64,000 bases of DNA, taken from assembly GCF_039525805.1 (NCBI RefSeq), contig NZ_BAAAHZ010000014.1; one strand, given 5' to 3'. The notes below the pieces were generated by a model. The model saw only the letters and a list, made by a program, of their open reading frames with translations, did no database searches and was not told the origin of the DNA. The stretch's first letter is position 1; each line of letters opens with the position of its first letter. Below are positions 1 through 9,984 of this stretch, piece by piece. The stretch comes from Dietzia natronolimnaea. Lineage in GTDB: Bacteria; Actinomycetota; Actinomycetes; Mycobacteriales; Mycobacteriaceae. A program made the translations under genes and the position numbers.

Positions 1-302
1 TGGTCTGCACCGCCCGGGTGCCGCGGTGCGACGACTGTCCGCTGGCCTCCTCGTGCGCGTGGCTGGCCGCCGGCAGGCCCGAGTGGGACGGGCCGCGGCG
101 CCGCACCCAGACCTTCGCCGGGACCGACCGCCAGGTACGCGGCCTGCTCCTCGACGTCCTGCGCGACGGGGACGGCACCGCCGACCGGGACCGTCTGGAC
201 GCGGTGTGGCCCGACCCGGTCCAGCGCGGCCGCGCACTCGACTCGCTCGTGGCCGACGGGTTGATGGTGCGGACCGGGGACGTGTACTCGTTGCCGGGTT
301 GA
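1..302 (+). CDS. mutY: A/G-specific adenine glycosylase MutY, C-terminal fragment
   Basis: Only the last ~100 codons are in the window; the reading frame is open from base 3 and enters from the left edge. The fragment carries the iron–sulfur signature of the endonuclease III/MutY family, Cys-X6-Cys-X2-Cys-X5-Cys (C-TARVPR-C-DD-C-PLASS-C), followed by a short C-terminal tail. MutY removes adenine mispaired with 8-oxoguanine. The fragment alone could be another HhH-GPD glycosylase, but the following mhuD gene matches the mycobacterial neighbourhood of mutY (Rv3589/Rv3592), which favours MutY. The catalytic HhH-GPD part lies outside the window. Confidence 0.82.
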   Translation, partial: VCTARVPRCDDCPLASSCAWLAAGRPEWDGPRRRTQTFAGTDRQVRGLLLDVLRDGDGTADRDRLDAVWPDPVQRGRALDSLVADGLMVRTGDVYSLPG

Positions 303-328
303 CCGGCCGGGACCGCGGCACCAAAGCG

Positions 329-334
329 TAGGCT
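329..334 (+). promoter_or_regulatory. Putative -10 element of leaderless mhuD transcript
   Basis: TAGGCT lies 7 bases before the mhuD ATG and no Shine-Dalgarno is present. A TANNNT box ending 6–8 bases before the start codon is what a leaderless actinobacterial mRNA requires. Inferred from spacing only. Confidence 0.45.
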
Positions 335-341
335 CACCTAC

Positions 342-650
342 ATGGCCGTCGTCAAGATCAATGCCCTGTCCGTGCCGCCCCAGGCCGGTGCCGAGCTCGA
401 GCGTCGCTTCGCCGAGCGCGCCCACACCGTGGAGAACTCCCCCGGTTTCCTCGGCTTCCAGCTGCTGCGCCCCACCGCCGGAGAGAAGCGCTACTTCGTG
501 GTGACCACCTGGCAGGACGAGGCGTCCTTCGCCGCATGGCGCGACGGCGACGCCCGGACCGCCCACGCCGGTCAGCACGGCAAGCCCGTCGCCGAGGGGG
601 CCACCCTCCTCGAGTTCGACGTCGTGATGGACGTCAAGCCCTCCGCCTGA
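342..650 (+). CDS. mhuD: MhuD-type heme-degrading monooxygenase
   Basis: 102 residues with the antibiotic-biosynthesis-monooxygenase ferredoxin-like fold. It begins MAVVKINAL and contains VENSPGFLGFQLLRP, both very close to M. tuberculosis MhuD (Rv3592). The residues known to matter in MhuD sit at identical positions: Asn7, Trp66 and the heme ligand His75. MhuD cleaves heme to mycobilin-type products and releases iron without carbon monoxide. The start at 342 is supported by the family N-terminus and the upstream -10-like box. It follows mutY by 39 bp and precedes a small membrane-protein gene by 28 bp, probably in the same transcript. No IdeR box was identified upstream. Confidence 0.9.
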   Translation: MAVVKINALSVPPQAGAELERRFAERAHTVENSPGFLGFQLLRPTAGEKRYFVVTTWQDEASFAAWRDGDARTAHAGQHGKPVAEGATLLEFDVVMDVKPSA

Positions 651-678
651 CCGGGCCCTCCACCGCCGCCGCGCCTTC

Positions 679-1071
679 ATGGACCGGATCTCGGAACAGC
701 CGTTCGCCGTCGCCTTCGGCGCGCTGTTCGTCATCGTGATGCTGCGGGCCAACGCCACCTACTGGCTCGGCCGGGGAGCGCTGAACGGAGGGCGACTGAG
801 CCGGAAAGCCGCCCGCCACCTGGACGGGCGGCACATGCAGCGGGCCCAGCGGCTGTCCGCGCGCTACGGGGTGATCGCGGTGCCGCTGTCCTTCCTCACC
901 GTGGGCGTGCAGACGGCGATCAACTTCAGCGCCGGGTTCACGCGCATGCCGCTGACCCGGTACCTGCCGGCGGTCACCGTGGGTGGGCTCATGTGGGCGA
1001 CGCTCTACTCCACCGTCGGGATGGTCGGCTGGGCCGCGATCGCCACCCTCTGGTCCGGGATCACCTCGTAG
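679..1071 (+). CDS. Small membrane protein, DedA/VTT-like
   Basis: 130 residues with a hydrophobic N-terminal segment (about 8–28) and two further hydrophobic stretches (about 70–90 and 100–125). The stretch SFLTVGVQTAINFSAGFTRM followed by PLTRYLPAVTVGGLMWATLYSTVG resembles the end of the DedA/VTT fold (arginine-rich membrane re-entrant helix, conserved G and P, then a last helix). It is about half the length of a full DedA protein, so it may be a reduced family member. Many DedA proteins act in lipid scrambling or membrane-potential homeostasis; the function here is not shown. It probably shares a transcript with mhuD and ends 19 bp before the convergent ssuA. Confidence 0.55.
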   Translation: MDRISEQPFAVAFGALFVIVMLRANATYWLGRGALNGGRLSRKAARHLDGRHMQRAQRLSARYGVIAVPLSFLTVGVQTAINFSAGFTRMPLTRYLPAVTVGGLMWATLYSTVGMVGWAAIATLWSGITS

Positions 1072-1090
1072 CCCGGCCGGGCCCGGTCCG

Positions 1091-2143
1091 CTAGCTCCCG
1101 GGCAGCGGCCCGACCACCGGCCCGAGCACGTCCTGGAACCTGTCGTCGACCAGTGCGTCCACGTCGACGGCGGCGATCTGCCCGTCCTCGGTGAAGACGT
1201 CGGCGAGTTCCTGCTCGCCGGGCACCGTGTCCGCCAGCGCCACCGGTCGGCGGGTGCTGCGACTCTGCGAGAGTTCGGCGGCCTCGGGGGTCAGCCCCAC
1301 CGCCTCACCGTAGAACGCGGCCCACCGCGCCGGGTTCTCCGCGCTCCAGGTCCCCGCCTCGGCCAGCCGGACCAGGAGGTCCGCGATCGCCGTCTGGCGG
1401 CGCGCGTCCGCGAGGGCGTCGTGGGAGGCGAGCCCGAACCAGAATCCGTTGGACGCCTCCGCCGCGGTCGCGATGGTCCGGGCGTCGGTGGTGGTCTGCG
1501 TGATGGCCGTGTACGGATCCCAGATGGCCCAGGCGTCGGCGTCGCCGCGGGAGAACGCGGACCCCGCCTCGGCCGGCTGGAGGAAGACCAGGTCGACGGA
1601 CTCCGGCGAGACCCCGGCCCTGCGGAGCTGGAGAAGCAGATGCCCGTGGGCGGAGGTCCCCTTGGCCACCAGCACCTTCCGACCCGCCAGGTCGGCCACG
1701 GTCCGCACGGACGAGTCCCCGGGGACGAGGATCCGGTCCCCCTCCCCGCCGTTGGCGTAGGCGGAGACGATCGACGCCCGAGCCCCGGCGGCCGCGCCGA
1801 ACACGGGCGGGGTGTTACCGGTGACGGCCACGTCGATCTGACCGGCGTTGAGCGCCTCCACCTGCGGCGGCCCGGAGGTGAACGTGGAGAACTCGACCTC
1901 GTACGGCAGGTCGTCGAGCTGTCCCGCCGCGGTGAGCAGGGCCTGGGTGCCGCCCTTCTGGTCGCCCACCCGGAGGACGAGGTCGGACAGGCCCGCGAGG
2001 TCGACCCGGTCGGGGACGGGTGCCGCGGCCTCGGAGTCGCGGGTGGCGCACCCGGCGCCGACGAGCAGCGCGATCAACGCCAGCGCGAGCAGCGCGACAC
2101 CGATCGCGGGTCGTCGGTGGATCGGGGAGAGTGTGGTGGTCAT
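1091..2143 (-). CDS. ssuA: Aliphatic-sulfonate ABC transporter, substrate-binding lipoprotein
   Basis: 350 residues. An N-terminal signal peptide ends in a lipobox-like LLVGAGC, so it is probably a lipoprotein facing the periplasm-like space. The mature part has the SsuA/NMT1 periplasmic-binding pattern: LRVGDQKGG, then LDDLPYEVEFSTFTSGPPQVEALNAG, then IDVAVTGNTPPVF. It captures sulfonates for import. The ATG at 2143 overlaps the ssuB stop as ATGA and has GAGGA upstream; the longer open frame to 2353 lies wholly inside ssuB. It is the last gene of ssuD-ssuC-ssuB-ssuA. The natural ligand (alkanesulfonate, taurine or similar) cannot be read from the sequence. Confidence 0.88.
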   Translation of the reverse strand: MTTTLSPIHRRPAIGVALLALALIALLVGAGCATRDSEAAAPVPDRVDLAGLSDLVLRVGDQKGGTQALLTAAGQLDDLPYEVEFSTFTSGPPQVEALNAGQIDVAVTGNTPPVFGAAAGARASIVSAYANGGEGDRILVPGDSSVRTVADLAGRKVLVAKGTSAHGHLLLQLRRAGVSPESVDLVFLQPAEAGSAFSRGDADAWAIWDPYTAITQTTTDARTIATAAEASNGFWFGLASHDALADARRQTAIADLLVRLAEAGTWSAENPARWAAFYGEAVGLTPEAAELSQSRSTRRPVALADTVPGEQELADVFTEDGQIAAVDVDALVDDRFQDVLGPVVGPLPGS

Positions 2144-2874
2144 ATCGAGTAGTCCTCGTCTGTGTGGTCGACGCCCAGCGCGTCGAGTAGGCGGCGGCGG
2201 TGGTGGCTCGTCCCGCCCCCGCCGCGGGGTCGGTCGATGGTCTCGGTGTGGCCGACGACGCCGTCGTCCAGGACGAGCACACGGTCGGCCAGGGCCACCG
2301 CCTCGTCGACGTCGTGCGTCACCAACAGGACCCCGAGACCGTGGTGCGCCCACAGCCGCAGCAGGAGGCGGTGCATGGTGCGCCGGGTGAGGGCGTCGAG
2401 CGCGCCGAAGGGCTCGTCGAGCAGCAACAGCGACGGCTCGGCGACGAGCGCCCGGGCGAGCGAGGTCCGCTGCGCCTGCCCGCCGGAGAGTTCCCCCGGG
2501 TAGGCGCCCTCGCGGCCCCCGAGCCCCACCTCGGCGAGGATCCCGGTGACCCGGTCGGTCTTCTCCCCGCGTCCGACGTCGACCCGGTTGAGGCCGTGCC
2601 TGACGTTCTCGGCGACGGTGCGCCAGGGCAGCAGCCGGGAGTCCTGGAACACGACGGCCGGGGGGCCCTCGATGTGGACGCTCCCGCCGTCGAGCTCCCG
2701 GTCGAGTCCGGCGAGGATCCGCAGCGCGGTGGATTTGCCGCTACCGCTCCGACCGAGCAGTGCGACGATGTCGCCGCGGGGGATCGTCAGGTCGAGATCG
2801 CGGAGAACGACGGTGTCGCCGAAGCTGCGGGTGACACCTCGCAGCGCGCCCGCGGGGGCGAGGGTGGTGGTCAT
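2140..2874 (-). CDS. ssuB: Aliphatic-sulfonate ABC transporter, ATP-binding protein
   Basis: 244 residues. Walker A is GRSGSGKST (about residues 40–48), the ABC signature is LSGGQAQRTSLARAL, Walker B is LLLLDEPFGALD and the switch histidine is in VTHDVDEA. It energises sulfonate import with SsuC and SsuA. The ATG at 2874 is chosen because AGGAG sits 8 bases before it and the product then starts MTTTLA, like its neighbours. A GTG at 2907 overlapping the ssuC stop as GTGA is the alternative and would add 11 residues. Confidence 0.9.
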   Translation of the reverse strand: MTTTLAPAGALRGVTRSFGDTVVLRDLDLTIPRGDIVALLGRSGSGKSTALRILAGLDRELDGGSVHIEGPPAVVFQDSRLLPWRTVAENVRHGLNRVDVGRGEKTDRVTGILAEVGLGGREGAYPGELSGGQAQRTSLARALVAEPSLLLLDEPFGALDALTRRTMHRLLLRLWAHHGLGVLLVTHDVDEAVALADRVLVLDDGVVGHTETIDRPRGGGGTSHHRRRLLDALGVDHTDEDYSI

Positions 2875-2903
2875 GACTGTGGCTCCTGGGTGGTGGTCGG
2901 TGG

Positions 2904-3758
2904 TCACCGGTAGTGGCGCAGCGCACGGGCCTCGGCGACGCGGACCACCGCGTCCGTGAGGATGCCGAGCAGCGCGTACACGACCAGGCCGACGATGATC
3001 ACGTCGATCCGGAAGTAGTCGCGGGCGTTCATGATGAGGTAGCCGATGCCGTTGGTGGCGTTGAGCTGCTCGGCCACGATGAGCGTCAACCAGGCGATCG
3101 CGAGCGACTGTCGCACGCCGACCAGGACCTGGGGCGCGATCGACGGGAGGATCACCTCGGTGAGCCGCTGGCGTCGGCTGAATCCGAAGACCGTCGCCAT
3201 GTCCTGCAGCCTGGGATCCACCTGCCGCAGGCCCGAGGCCGTGTTGAGGTAGATCGGGAAGACCACACCGAGTGCGATGAGCAGCACCTTCGGGGTCTCA
3301 CCGATGCCGAACCACAGAATGAACAGCGGTATCAGCCCGAGGTGCGGCAACGCGCGGAGCATCTGGAGCGGGGGGTCGACGAGGGCGTCCGCGATCCGCG
3401 AGGTTCCGACGATCACCCCCAGGACGAGTCCGGCCACGGCCCCCAGGACGAACCCCTGGACCACGCGGACGCTCGAGACGGCCAGCGCGTCGGCGAGCTC
3501 ACCTGAGGCGATGAGCTCCAGTGCGGAGGAGGCGATGAGCTGCGGGGCGGGAAGGATCCGCTCCGGCAGGATGCCGGTGGCTCCGGCGATCTGCCAGATG
3601 AGGATCAGTACGACGGGGCTGAGCCAGCGCAGCCAGGTGGTCCGGCGGCGGGGCCGGCGGCGGCCGACAGTGCCGCGCCCGGGAGCCGGCGTCTCCGCGG
3701 TCGGGCCGGCGGCCACCTCACGCGGGCCCGTCGGCGTGGAGGCGAGAACGGTGGTCAT
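2904..3758 (-). CDS. ssuC: Aliphatic-sulfonate ABC transporter, permease
   Basis: 284 residues, BPD_transp_1 family. A basic N-terminal tail (about 1–40, rich in R and P) precedes six hydrophobic segments. The coupling motif GVVFPIYLNTASGLRQVDPRLQ and the loop EVILPSIAPQVLVGVRQSLAIAW are typical of SsuC/TauC permeases. GAGGAG lies 8 bases before the ATG at 3758. A GTG at 3782 that overlaps the ssuD stop (GTGA) would add 8 residues. It forms the membrane channel for SsuB and SsuA. Confidence 0.9.
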   Translation of the reverse strand: MTTVLASTPTGPREVAAGPTAETPAPGRGTVGRRRPRRRTTWLRWLSPVVLILIWQIAGATGILPERILPAPQLIASSALELIASGELADALAVSSVRVVQGFVLGAVAGLVLGVIVGTSRIADALVDPPLQMLRALPHLGLIPLFILWFGIGETPKVLLIALGVVFPIYLNTASGLRQVDPRLQDMATVFGFSRRQRLTEVILPSIAPQVLVGVRQSLAIAWLTLIVAEQLNATNGIGYLIMNARDYFRIDVIIVGLVVYALLGILTDAVVRVAEARALRHYR

Positions 3759-3778
3759 GGTGAGGTCTCCTCGTCTCG

Positions 3779-5068
3779 TCACCCGCCGACGGTGGCGGGC
3801 TGCCCGGGCCGGATGTCGGTCCCGCTGGCATCGGCCGCGGTGGCGTCGGTGGTGGTCGCGTCGGTGGTGGTCGCGCTGGTGGTGGTGGTGGTGGTGGCGG
3901 TGGCGGTGGCGAACGGCACGGACACGGTCTCGCGGCGCCGATCAACCGGGGTCCACAACCCACGACGGGCCAGGACTGGCAGGACGCCCTCCCCGAAGGT
4001 GTACGTCTCCTCCAGGTGCGGGTACCCGGAGAGGACGAAGTGCGTGAGGCCCAGCTCGGCGTACTCGGCGATCCGGTCGGCGACCTCCTCGTGGGAGCCC
4101 ACGAGCGCGGTCCCCGCGCCCCCGCGGACCAGGCCGACACCGGCCCACAGATTCGGCGAGACCTCGAGCGACCCGGTCCGACCGCCGTGCAGGTCGAGCA
4201 TCCGGCGCTGGCCCTCCGATTCGCTGGCGGCCAGCGAGGCCTGCACCCGTGCCACATCCGCGGGGTCGATCCCCGCCAGGAGCCGATCGGCCTCGGCCCA
4301 CGCCTGCTCCGAGGTGTCCCTGGAGATCACGTGGAGCCGGATCCCGAACGAGGGAGTCCGGCCGTGGACCGCCGCGGCGTCCCGGACCCGGTCGAGTTTC
4401 CCGGCGACCGCGGCAGGCGGTTCGCCCCAGGTCAGGTACGTGTCCGCATGGCGGGCGGCGACGCGGATACCGGCCGCGGAGGAGCCGCCGAAGAAGATCG
4501 GGGGCGCCGGGTCCGGTCGACGCGCCAGGACGGAATCGACGACGGCGAGGTGGTCACCGCTGTAGGAGAGCGGGTTCTCCGAATCCCAGAGTCCTCGGAC
4601 GATCTCGAGGAACTCGTCCGCCCTGGCGTATCGGGCCTCCTTGTCCAGGAAGTCCCCATAGGCGCGTTGCTCGCGGGACTCCCCTCCGGTGACCACGTTG
4701 AGGAGCAGGCGGCCACCGGTCTGCCACTGGAAGGTGGTCGCCATCTGCGCGGCGAGGGTGGGACTCATGAGCCCCGGGCGCAGCGCCACGAGGAACTTGA
4801 TGCTGTCGCTCGACTCGGCGAGCAGAGCGGTGGTGATCATCGCGTCCTCGCACCAGGCGCCGGTGGGAGTGAGGAGGGACTCGAACCCGTTGTGCTCGGC
4901 CGCCGCGACGATCTGCCGCAGATACGGCAGGGTCGCCGGACGGTCCCCCGACATCAGCGTGCCGTGCCCACCGGCCACGAGGTTGCGCGAGTCCCCGTAG
5001 GTGGGCAGGAACCAGTGGAAGTGCAACCCAGTCTGGTCGGGGTTCGGATGAGTCGGGTCGGTGGCCAC
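3779..5068 (-). CDS. ssuD: FMNH2-dependent alkanesulfonate monooxygenase
   Basis: 429 residues, bacterial luciferase-like (LLM) fold. N-terminal LHFHWFLPTYGDSRNL, then FESLLTPTG, VALRPGLMSPTLAAQMATTF and GGRLLLNVVTGG are hallmark SsuD segments. It desulfonates alkanesulfonates to aldehyde and sulfite using reduced FMN, which the flavin reductase encoded at 6457–6981 could supply. The GTG start at 5068 has AGGAG six bases upstream; the open frame continues to an ATG at 5170, which would add 34 residues lacking family similarity. The C-terminus (about residues 386–425) is an odd threonine/alanine/aspartate-rich tail encoded by a triplet-type repeat and absent from typical SsuD. First gene of the operon. 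Confidence 0.9.
   Translation of the reverse strand: MATDPTHPNPDQTGLHFHWFLPTYGDSRNLVAGGHGTLMSGDRPATLPYLRQIVAAAEHNGFESLLTPTGAWCEDAMITTALLAESSDSIKFLVALRPGLMSPTLAAQMATTFQWQTGGRLLLNVVTGGESREQRAYGDFLDKEARYARADEFLEIVRGLWDSENPLSYSGDHLAVVDSVLARRPDPAPPIFFGGSSAAGIRVAARHADTYLTWGEPPAAVAGKLDRVRDAAAVHGRTPSFGIRLHVISRDTSEQAWAEADRLLAGIDPADVARVQASLAASESEGQRRMLDLHGGRTGSLEVSPNLWAGVGLVRGGAGTALVGSHEEVADRIAEYAELGLTHFVLSGYPHLEETYTFGEGVLPVLARRGLWTPVDRRRETVSVPFATATATTTTTTSATTTDATTTDATAADASGTDIRPGQPATVGG
3841..3911. repeat. GGT/GTC-type triplet repeat in the ssuD tail
   Basis: About 70 bp made mainly of ggt, gtc and gcg triplets, including a pure run of seven ggt units, encodes the Thr/Ala-rich C-terminal tail of SsuD. 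Length changes of three would keep the frame. Confidence 0.8.
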
Positions 5069-5178
5069 GGACGGCTCCTGAGGTGTCTCGGGTCGGAGTG
5101 CGGACCGACACATCGTGCGGCCGAACGGAGACGGGGGGCCACAATTGCCGTCACCGGGAAGGAAACCCATTACACGAG

Positions 5179-5194
5179 TAGACCGATCGGTCTA
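5179..5194. promoter_or_regulatory. Perfect 16-bp palindromic operator between ssuD and ROK regulator
   Basis: TAGACCGATCGGTCTA is identical to its reverse complement. It lies between the divergent ssuD operon and the ROK-type regulator, at about -39 to -24 relative to the regulator ATG, whose transcript looks leaderless. A dimeric repressor bound here could control both directions. The adjacent ROK protein is the obvious candidate, but the half-site also resembles TetR-family operators, so the identity of the regulator is inference. Confidence 0.7.
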
Positions 5195-5204
5195 TAGGCT
5201 GTGA

Positions 5205-5210
5205 TACCCT
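5205..5210 (+). promoter_or_regulatory. Putative -10 element of ROK regulator gene
   Basis: TACCCT lies 7 bases before the ATG at 5218, without a Shine-Dalgarno: a leaderless layout. The palindrome at 5179–5194 covers the -35 region. Confidence 0.45.
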
Positions 5211-5217
5211 CTCCCCC

Positions 5218-6393
5218 ATGACACCCCGTTCACCCGCCCCTGACCTGCGTTTGTCCGACGTGAGCTCAGCCAGGGTCATGCGCACGATCCGGTTCCGGGG
5301 GCCGGTGACCCGTCCGGAGGTGGCCGCGTCCACGGGCCTGTCGGTGGCGACGGTCAGCCGAGCCACGGCAGCGCTGCTGTCCTCCGGGGTCATCCGCGAG
5401 CGACCCGAACTCATGCACGACGGTTCCGTGGGCCGGCCGAGCATCCCCGTGGAGATCGATCCCGCCGGGCCCGTGGTGGTGGCCGTCCACATCGGCCTCA
5501 GCCGGTGCGTGGTCGCCATCAGTGATCTCGCCTGCCGGATCCTGTCCGAGTACGCGATCCCCACCCCGGGCCGGGATCCGGAGGTGATCGCGGACGAGCT
5601 GTCCGCGATCGCGTTCCGGCTCCTCGACGGCCACCGGGACCGCCGGCTGGTCTGGGGCGGCGTGGCCACGGCCGCGAGGATCACCGCGCCGGGCAGGATC
5701 GACCACGACCTGCTGGGGTGGCGGGACGTTCCGGTGGCGGACCTGTTCGCCGATCGAATCGGGGTGCCCTTCTCCGTGGCCCCCCACGTCGAGGCGATGG
5801 CCGCGGCGGAGCTGCTCGTGGGGCACGAGTCCCACACGGGTACGACGCTGGTCGTCTACGCGCGGGAGCATCTGGGCTCCGCCCTCGTGATCGACGGCGC
5901 CGTGCACCTGCCGCGGGCCGGCTCGGCGGAACTCGCCCACCTCCCCGTGGGGCCGACCACCTACCTCGACGACCGCGGCGGTGGCCTCCTGGACGTGGTG
6001 GGCGATTCCGGACTGGTCCGGGCTGCGGCCGCCCGCGGGATCACCGTCGGGTCGGTGCCGGAGCTCGCGGCCCGGGCACACGGTGACCCGATGGCCGACG
6101 CGATCCTCGTCGAGCGGGCTACCATCCTCGGCCGCCTGGTCGGGTTGGTCTCGGCCATCACTCGGCCGGATTCGGTGGTGCTCTGCGGACAGGCCTTCAC
6201 CGACCACCCGCGCTACCTGGGACCCATTCTGCGAGCCTCACGGGAGACCCCTCTCGCCGGCGGGGCACCCGAACTCAGGGTGTCGACGGCGGGCGGGCGG
6301 ATCCAGCAGCTGGCGGCCATGGCGGTGGCGCTCGACACCATCTCGGCCGACCCCACGAGCGCGCTGCCGTCGAGGCTGCTGTCGGTGTCCTGA
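5218..6393 (+). CDS. ROK-family transcriptional regulator
   Basis: 391 residues. An N-terminal winged helix-turn-helix (about 15–80: GPVTRPEVAASTGLSVATVSRATAAL, then a wing RPELMHDGSVGRPSIPVEI) precedes a ROK sugar-kinase-like fold (VVVAVHIGLSRCVVAISDLACRI, later LAHLPVGPT and VLCGQAF). The cysteine zinc motif and the phosphate-loop residues of active ROK kinases are not evident, so it is likely a pure regulator. It is divergent from the ssu operon with a palindromic operator between them, and is followed by a flavin reductase gene, suggesting control of sulfonate use. The effector is unknown. Confidence 0.8.
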   Translation: MTPRSPAPDLRLSDVSSARVMRTIRFRGPVTRPEVAASTGLSVATVSRATAALLSSGVIRERPELMHDGSVGRPSIPVEIDPAGPVVVAVHIGLSRCVVAISDLACRILSEYAIPTPGRDPEVIADELSAIAFRLLDGHRDRRLVWGGVATAARITAPGRIDHDLLGWRDVPVADLFADRIGVPFSVAPHVEAMAAAELLVGHESHTGTTLVVYAREHLGSALVIDGAVHLPRAGSAELAHLPVGPTTYLDDRGGGLLDVVGDSGLVRAAAARGITVGSVPELAARAHGDPMADAILVERATILGRLVGLVSAITRPDSVVLCGQAFTDHPRYLGPILRASRETPLAGGAPELRVSTAGGRIQQLAAMAVALDTISADPTSALPSRLLSVS

Positions 6394-6456
6394 CCCTTTC
6401 CGGTCACCGCGACAGTAATGTTCGACATCCGTAGCGGACCCCCACAGACTTCTCGT

Positions 6457-6981
6457 ATGACCGAACGAAGCCTGTCCACCGCTCACCAGTCCGTCCCGGC
6501 GGAGACCCATCGGCGGGCGATGCGTATGCATCCCGCCGGCGTCACGATCATCACCCTCGACGGCGCCGACGGGCCGGTGGGGTTCACCGCGTCATCACCG
6601 TCCAGCCTGTCGTCGAGGCCCGCCCTGGTGAGCTTCAACGTCGGGATCTCGTCGTCCAGCCTGGCGGCGGTGCTCGACGCCCGGACCGCGGTGATCCACC
6701 TGCTGGGCGAGGCCGACCGATCACTCGCGCTCCGGTTCGCCGGCCCCTCCCACCTCCGGTTCGCCGACCACTCCCTGTGGACCCGGGCCGAGACCGGTGA
6801 ACCGCTCCTCCACGGCGGGCGGGCGCGACTCCGGGTCGCCCTCGATCGTCTCGTCCCGGCGGGCGACCACGTCCTGGTGGTCGCGCGGCTGCTGGACGCC
6901 TGGTTCGACGAGGAGGATCCCGGCGATCCGCTCGTGGTGCTCGACGGCGGCTTCCGTGCGGTGCCCACGGCCCACGAGTGA
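6457..6981 (+). CDS. Flavin reductase family protein (possible FMNH2 supplier for SsuD)
   Basis: 174 residues, flavin-reductase-like split-barrel fold: HPAGVTIITLDGADGPVGFTASSPSSLSSRPALVSFNV matches the flavin-binding N-terminal half of HpaC/DszD-type reductases, which begin with an F/M-x-x-G-V-T pattern and a T-A-S-S motif. It would reduce FMN with NAD(P)H and pass it to SsuD. It lies 63 bp after the ROK gene on the same strand. No clear ribosome-binding site precedes 6457; an ATG at 6418 would add 13 residues. Assignment to the ssu pathway rests on location, because relatives serve other two-component monooxygenases. Confidence 0.78.
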   Translation: MTERSLSTAHQSVPAETHRRAMRMHPAGVTIITLDGADGPVGFTASSPSSLSSRPALVSFNVGISSSSLAAVLDARTAVIHLLGEADRSLALRFAGPSHLRFADHSLWTRAETGEPLLHGGRARLRVALDRLVPAGDHVLVVARLLDAWFDEEDPGDPLVVLDGGFRAVPTAHE

Positions 6982-7042
6982 CAACGTCCCACGACTGACC
7001 ACGACTGACCACGAGGCCGACCGACCACGAGATCGGCCGACG

Positions 7043-7081
7043 ACGAGGCGGCCCCCGCTCGATGAGCGGGGGCCGCCTCGT
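7043..7081. terminator. 18-bp stem hairpin between flavin reductase and clpC
   Basis: Left arm 7043–7060 and right arm 7064–7081 pair perfectly over 18 bp with a 3-base loop. It sits between the convergent flavin-reductase gene and clpC and can serve both. There is no T-run, as is common in high-GC actinobacteria. Just upstream (about 6992–7030) is a short stretch with several near copies of accacgactg. Confidence 0.8.
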
Positions 7082-7101
7082 GTCCGTGCCGCGTGTCCGG
7101 C

Positions 7102-9750
<2,649 letters not shown>

Positions 9751-9941
9751 CGTGCTACCTCACATTCCTCGGGTTCCGTCCACTCTAGTGGCCGTGTCTG
9801 ACGCGCTGCACCGCAGGAGCGGGAGCGGGTCCGTCACCAGGGTTCAACGCGGCAGGTCGGGGATCCATTGCAGATCCGTGTACGCCGACAGCGAACGCCG
9901 CCGATCCGTGCGCCGGGGCACGGACTTCCGTCGTCGGCGCC

Positions 9942-9947
9942 TAGGGT
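9942..9947 (+). promoter_or_regulatory. Putative -10 element for hrpB leader ORF
   Basis: TAGGGT lies 7 bases upstream of an ATG at 9955 that opens a 9-codon ORF overlapping the hrpB start. Confidence 0.45.
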
Positions 9948-9954
9948 CGTGGAC

Positions 9955-9984
9955 ATGACACGGGTGGACGGAGCGGGGACGTGA
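9955..9984 (+). CDS. Putative 9-residue leader ORF coupled to hrpB
   Basis: ATG at 9955 opens MTRVDGAGT and stops at TGA 9982–9984, which overlaps the hrpB GTG (9981–9983) as GTGA. The ATG sits 7 bases after a -10-like TAGGGT, so a leaderless transcript starting near 9955 would translate this peptide first and re-initiate at hrpB. GGAG inside the mini-ORF is also placed to serve the hrpB GTG. No run of one amino acid suggests attenuation. It may act only as a translation-coupling device; expression is unproven. Confidence 0.4.
   Translation: MTRVDGAGT

Noticed and set aside
2144..2353. N-terminal extension of SsuA
   Set aside because: The upstream part of the frame lies inside ssuB and is arginine/proline-rich nonsense; the ATG at 2143 yields a proper lipoprotein signal peptide.
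5069..5217. SAM-type riboswitch or cysteine leader before ssuD
   Set aside because: The interval is too short and shows no conserved riboswitch helices; overlapping frames there do not end near the ssuD start, and the palindrome gives a simpler explanation.
9751..9900. ClgR-type operator upstream of clpC
   Set aside because: Short CGC…GCG matches exist but none fits the known ClgR spacing; in DNA of this base composition they are expected by chance.
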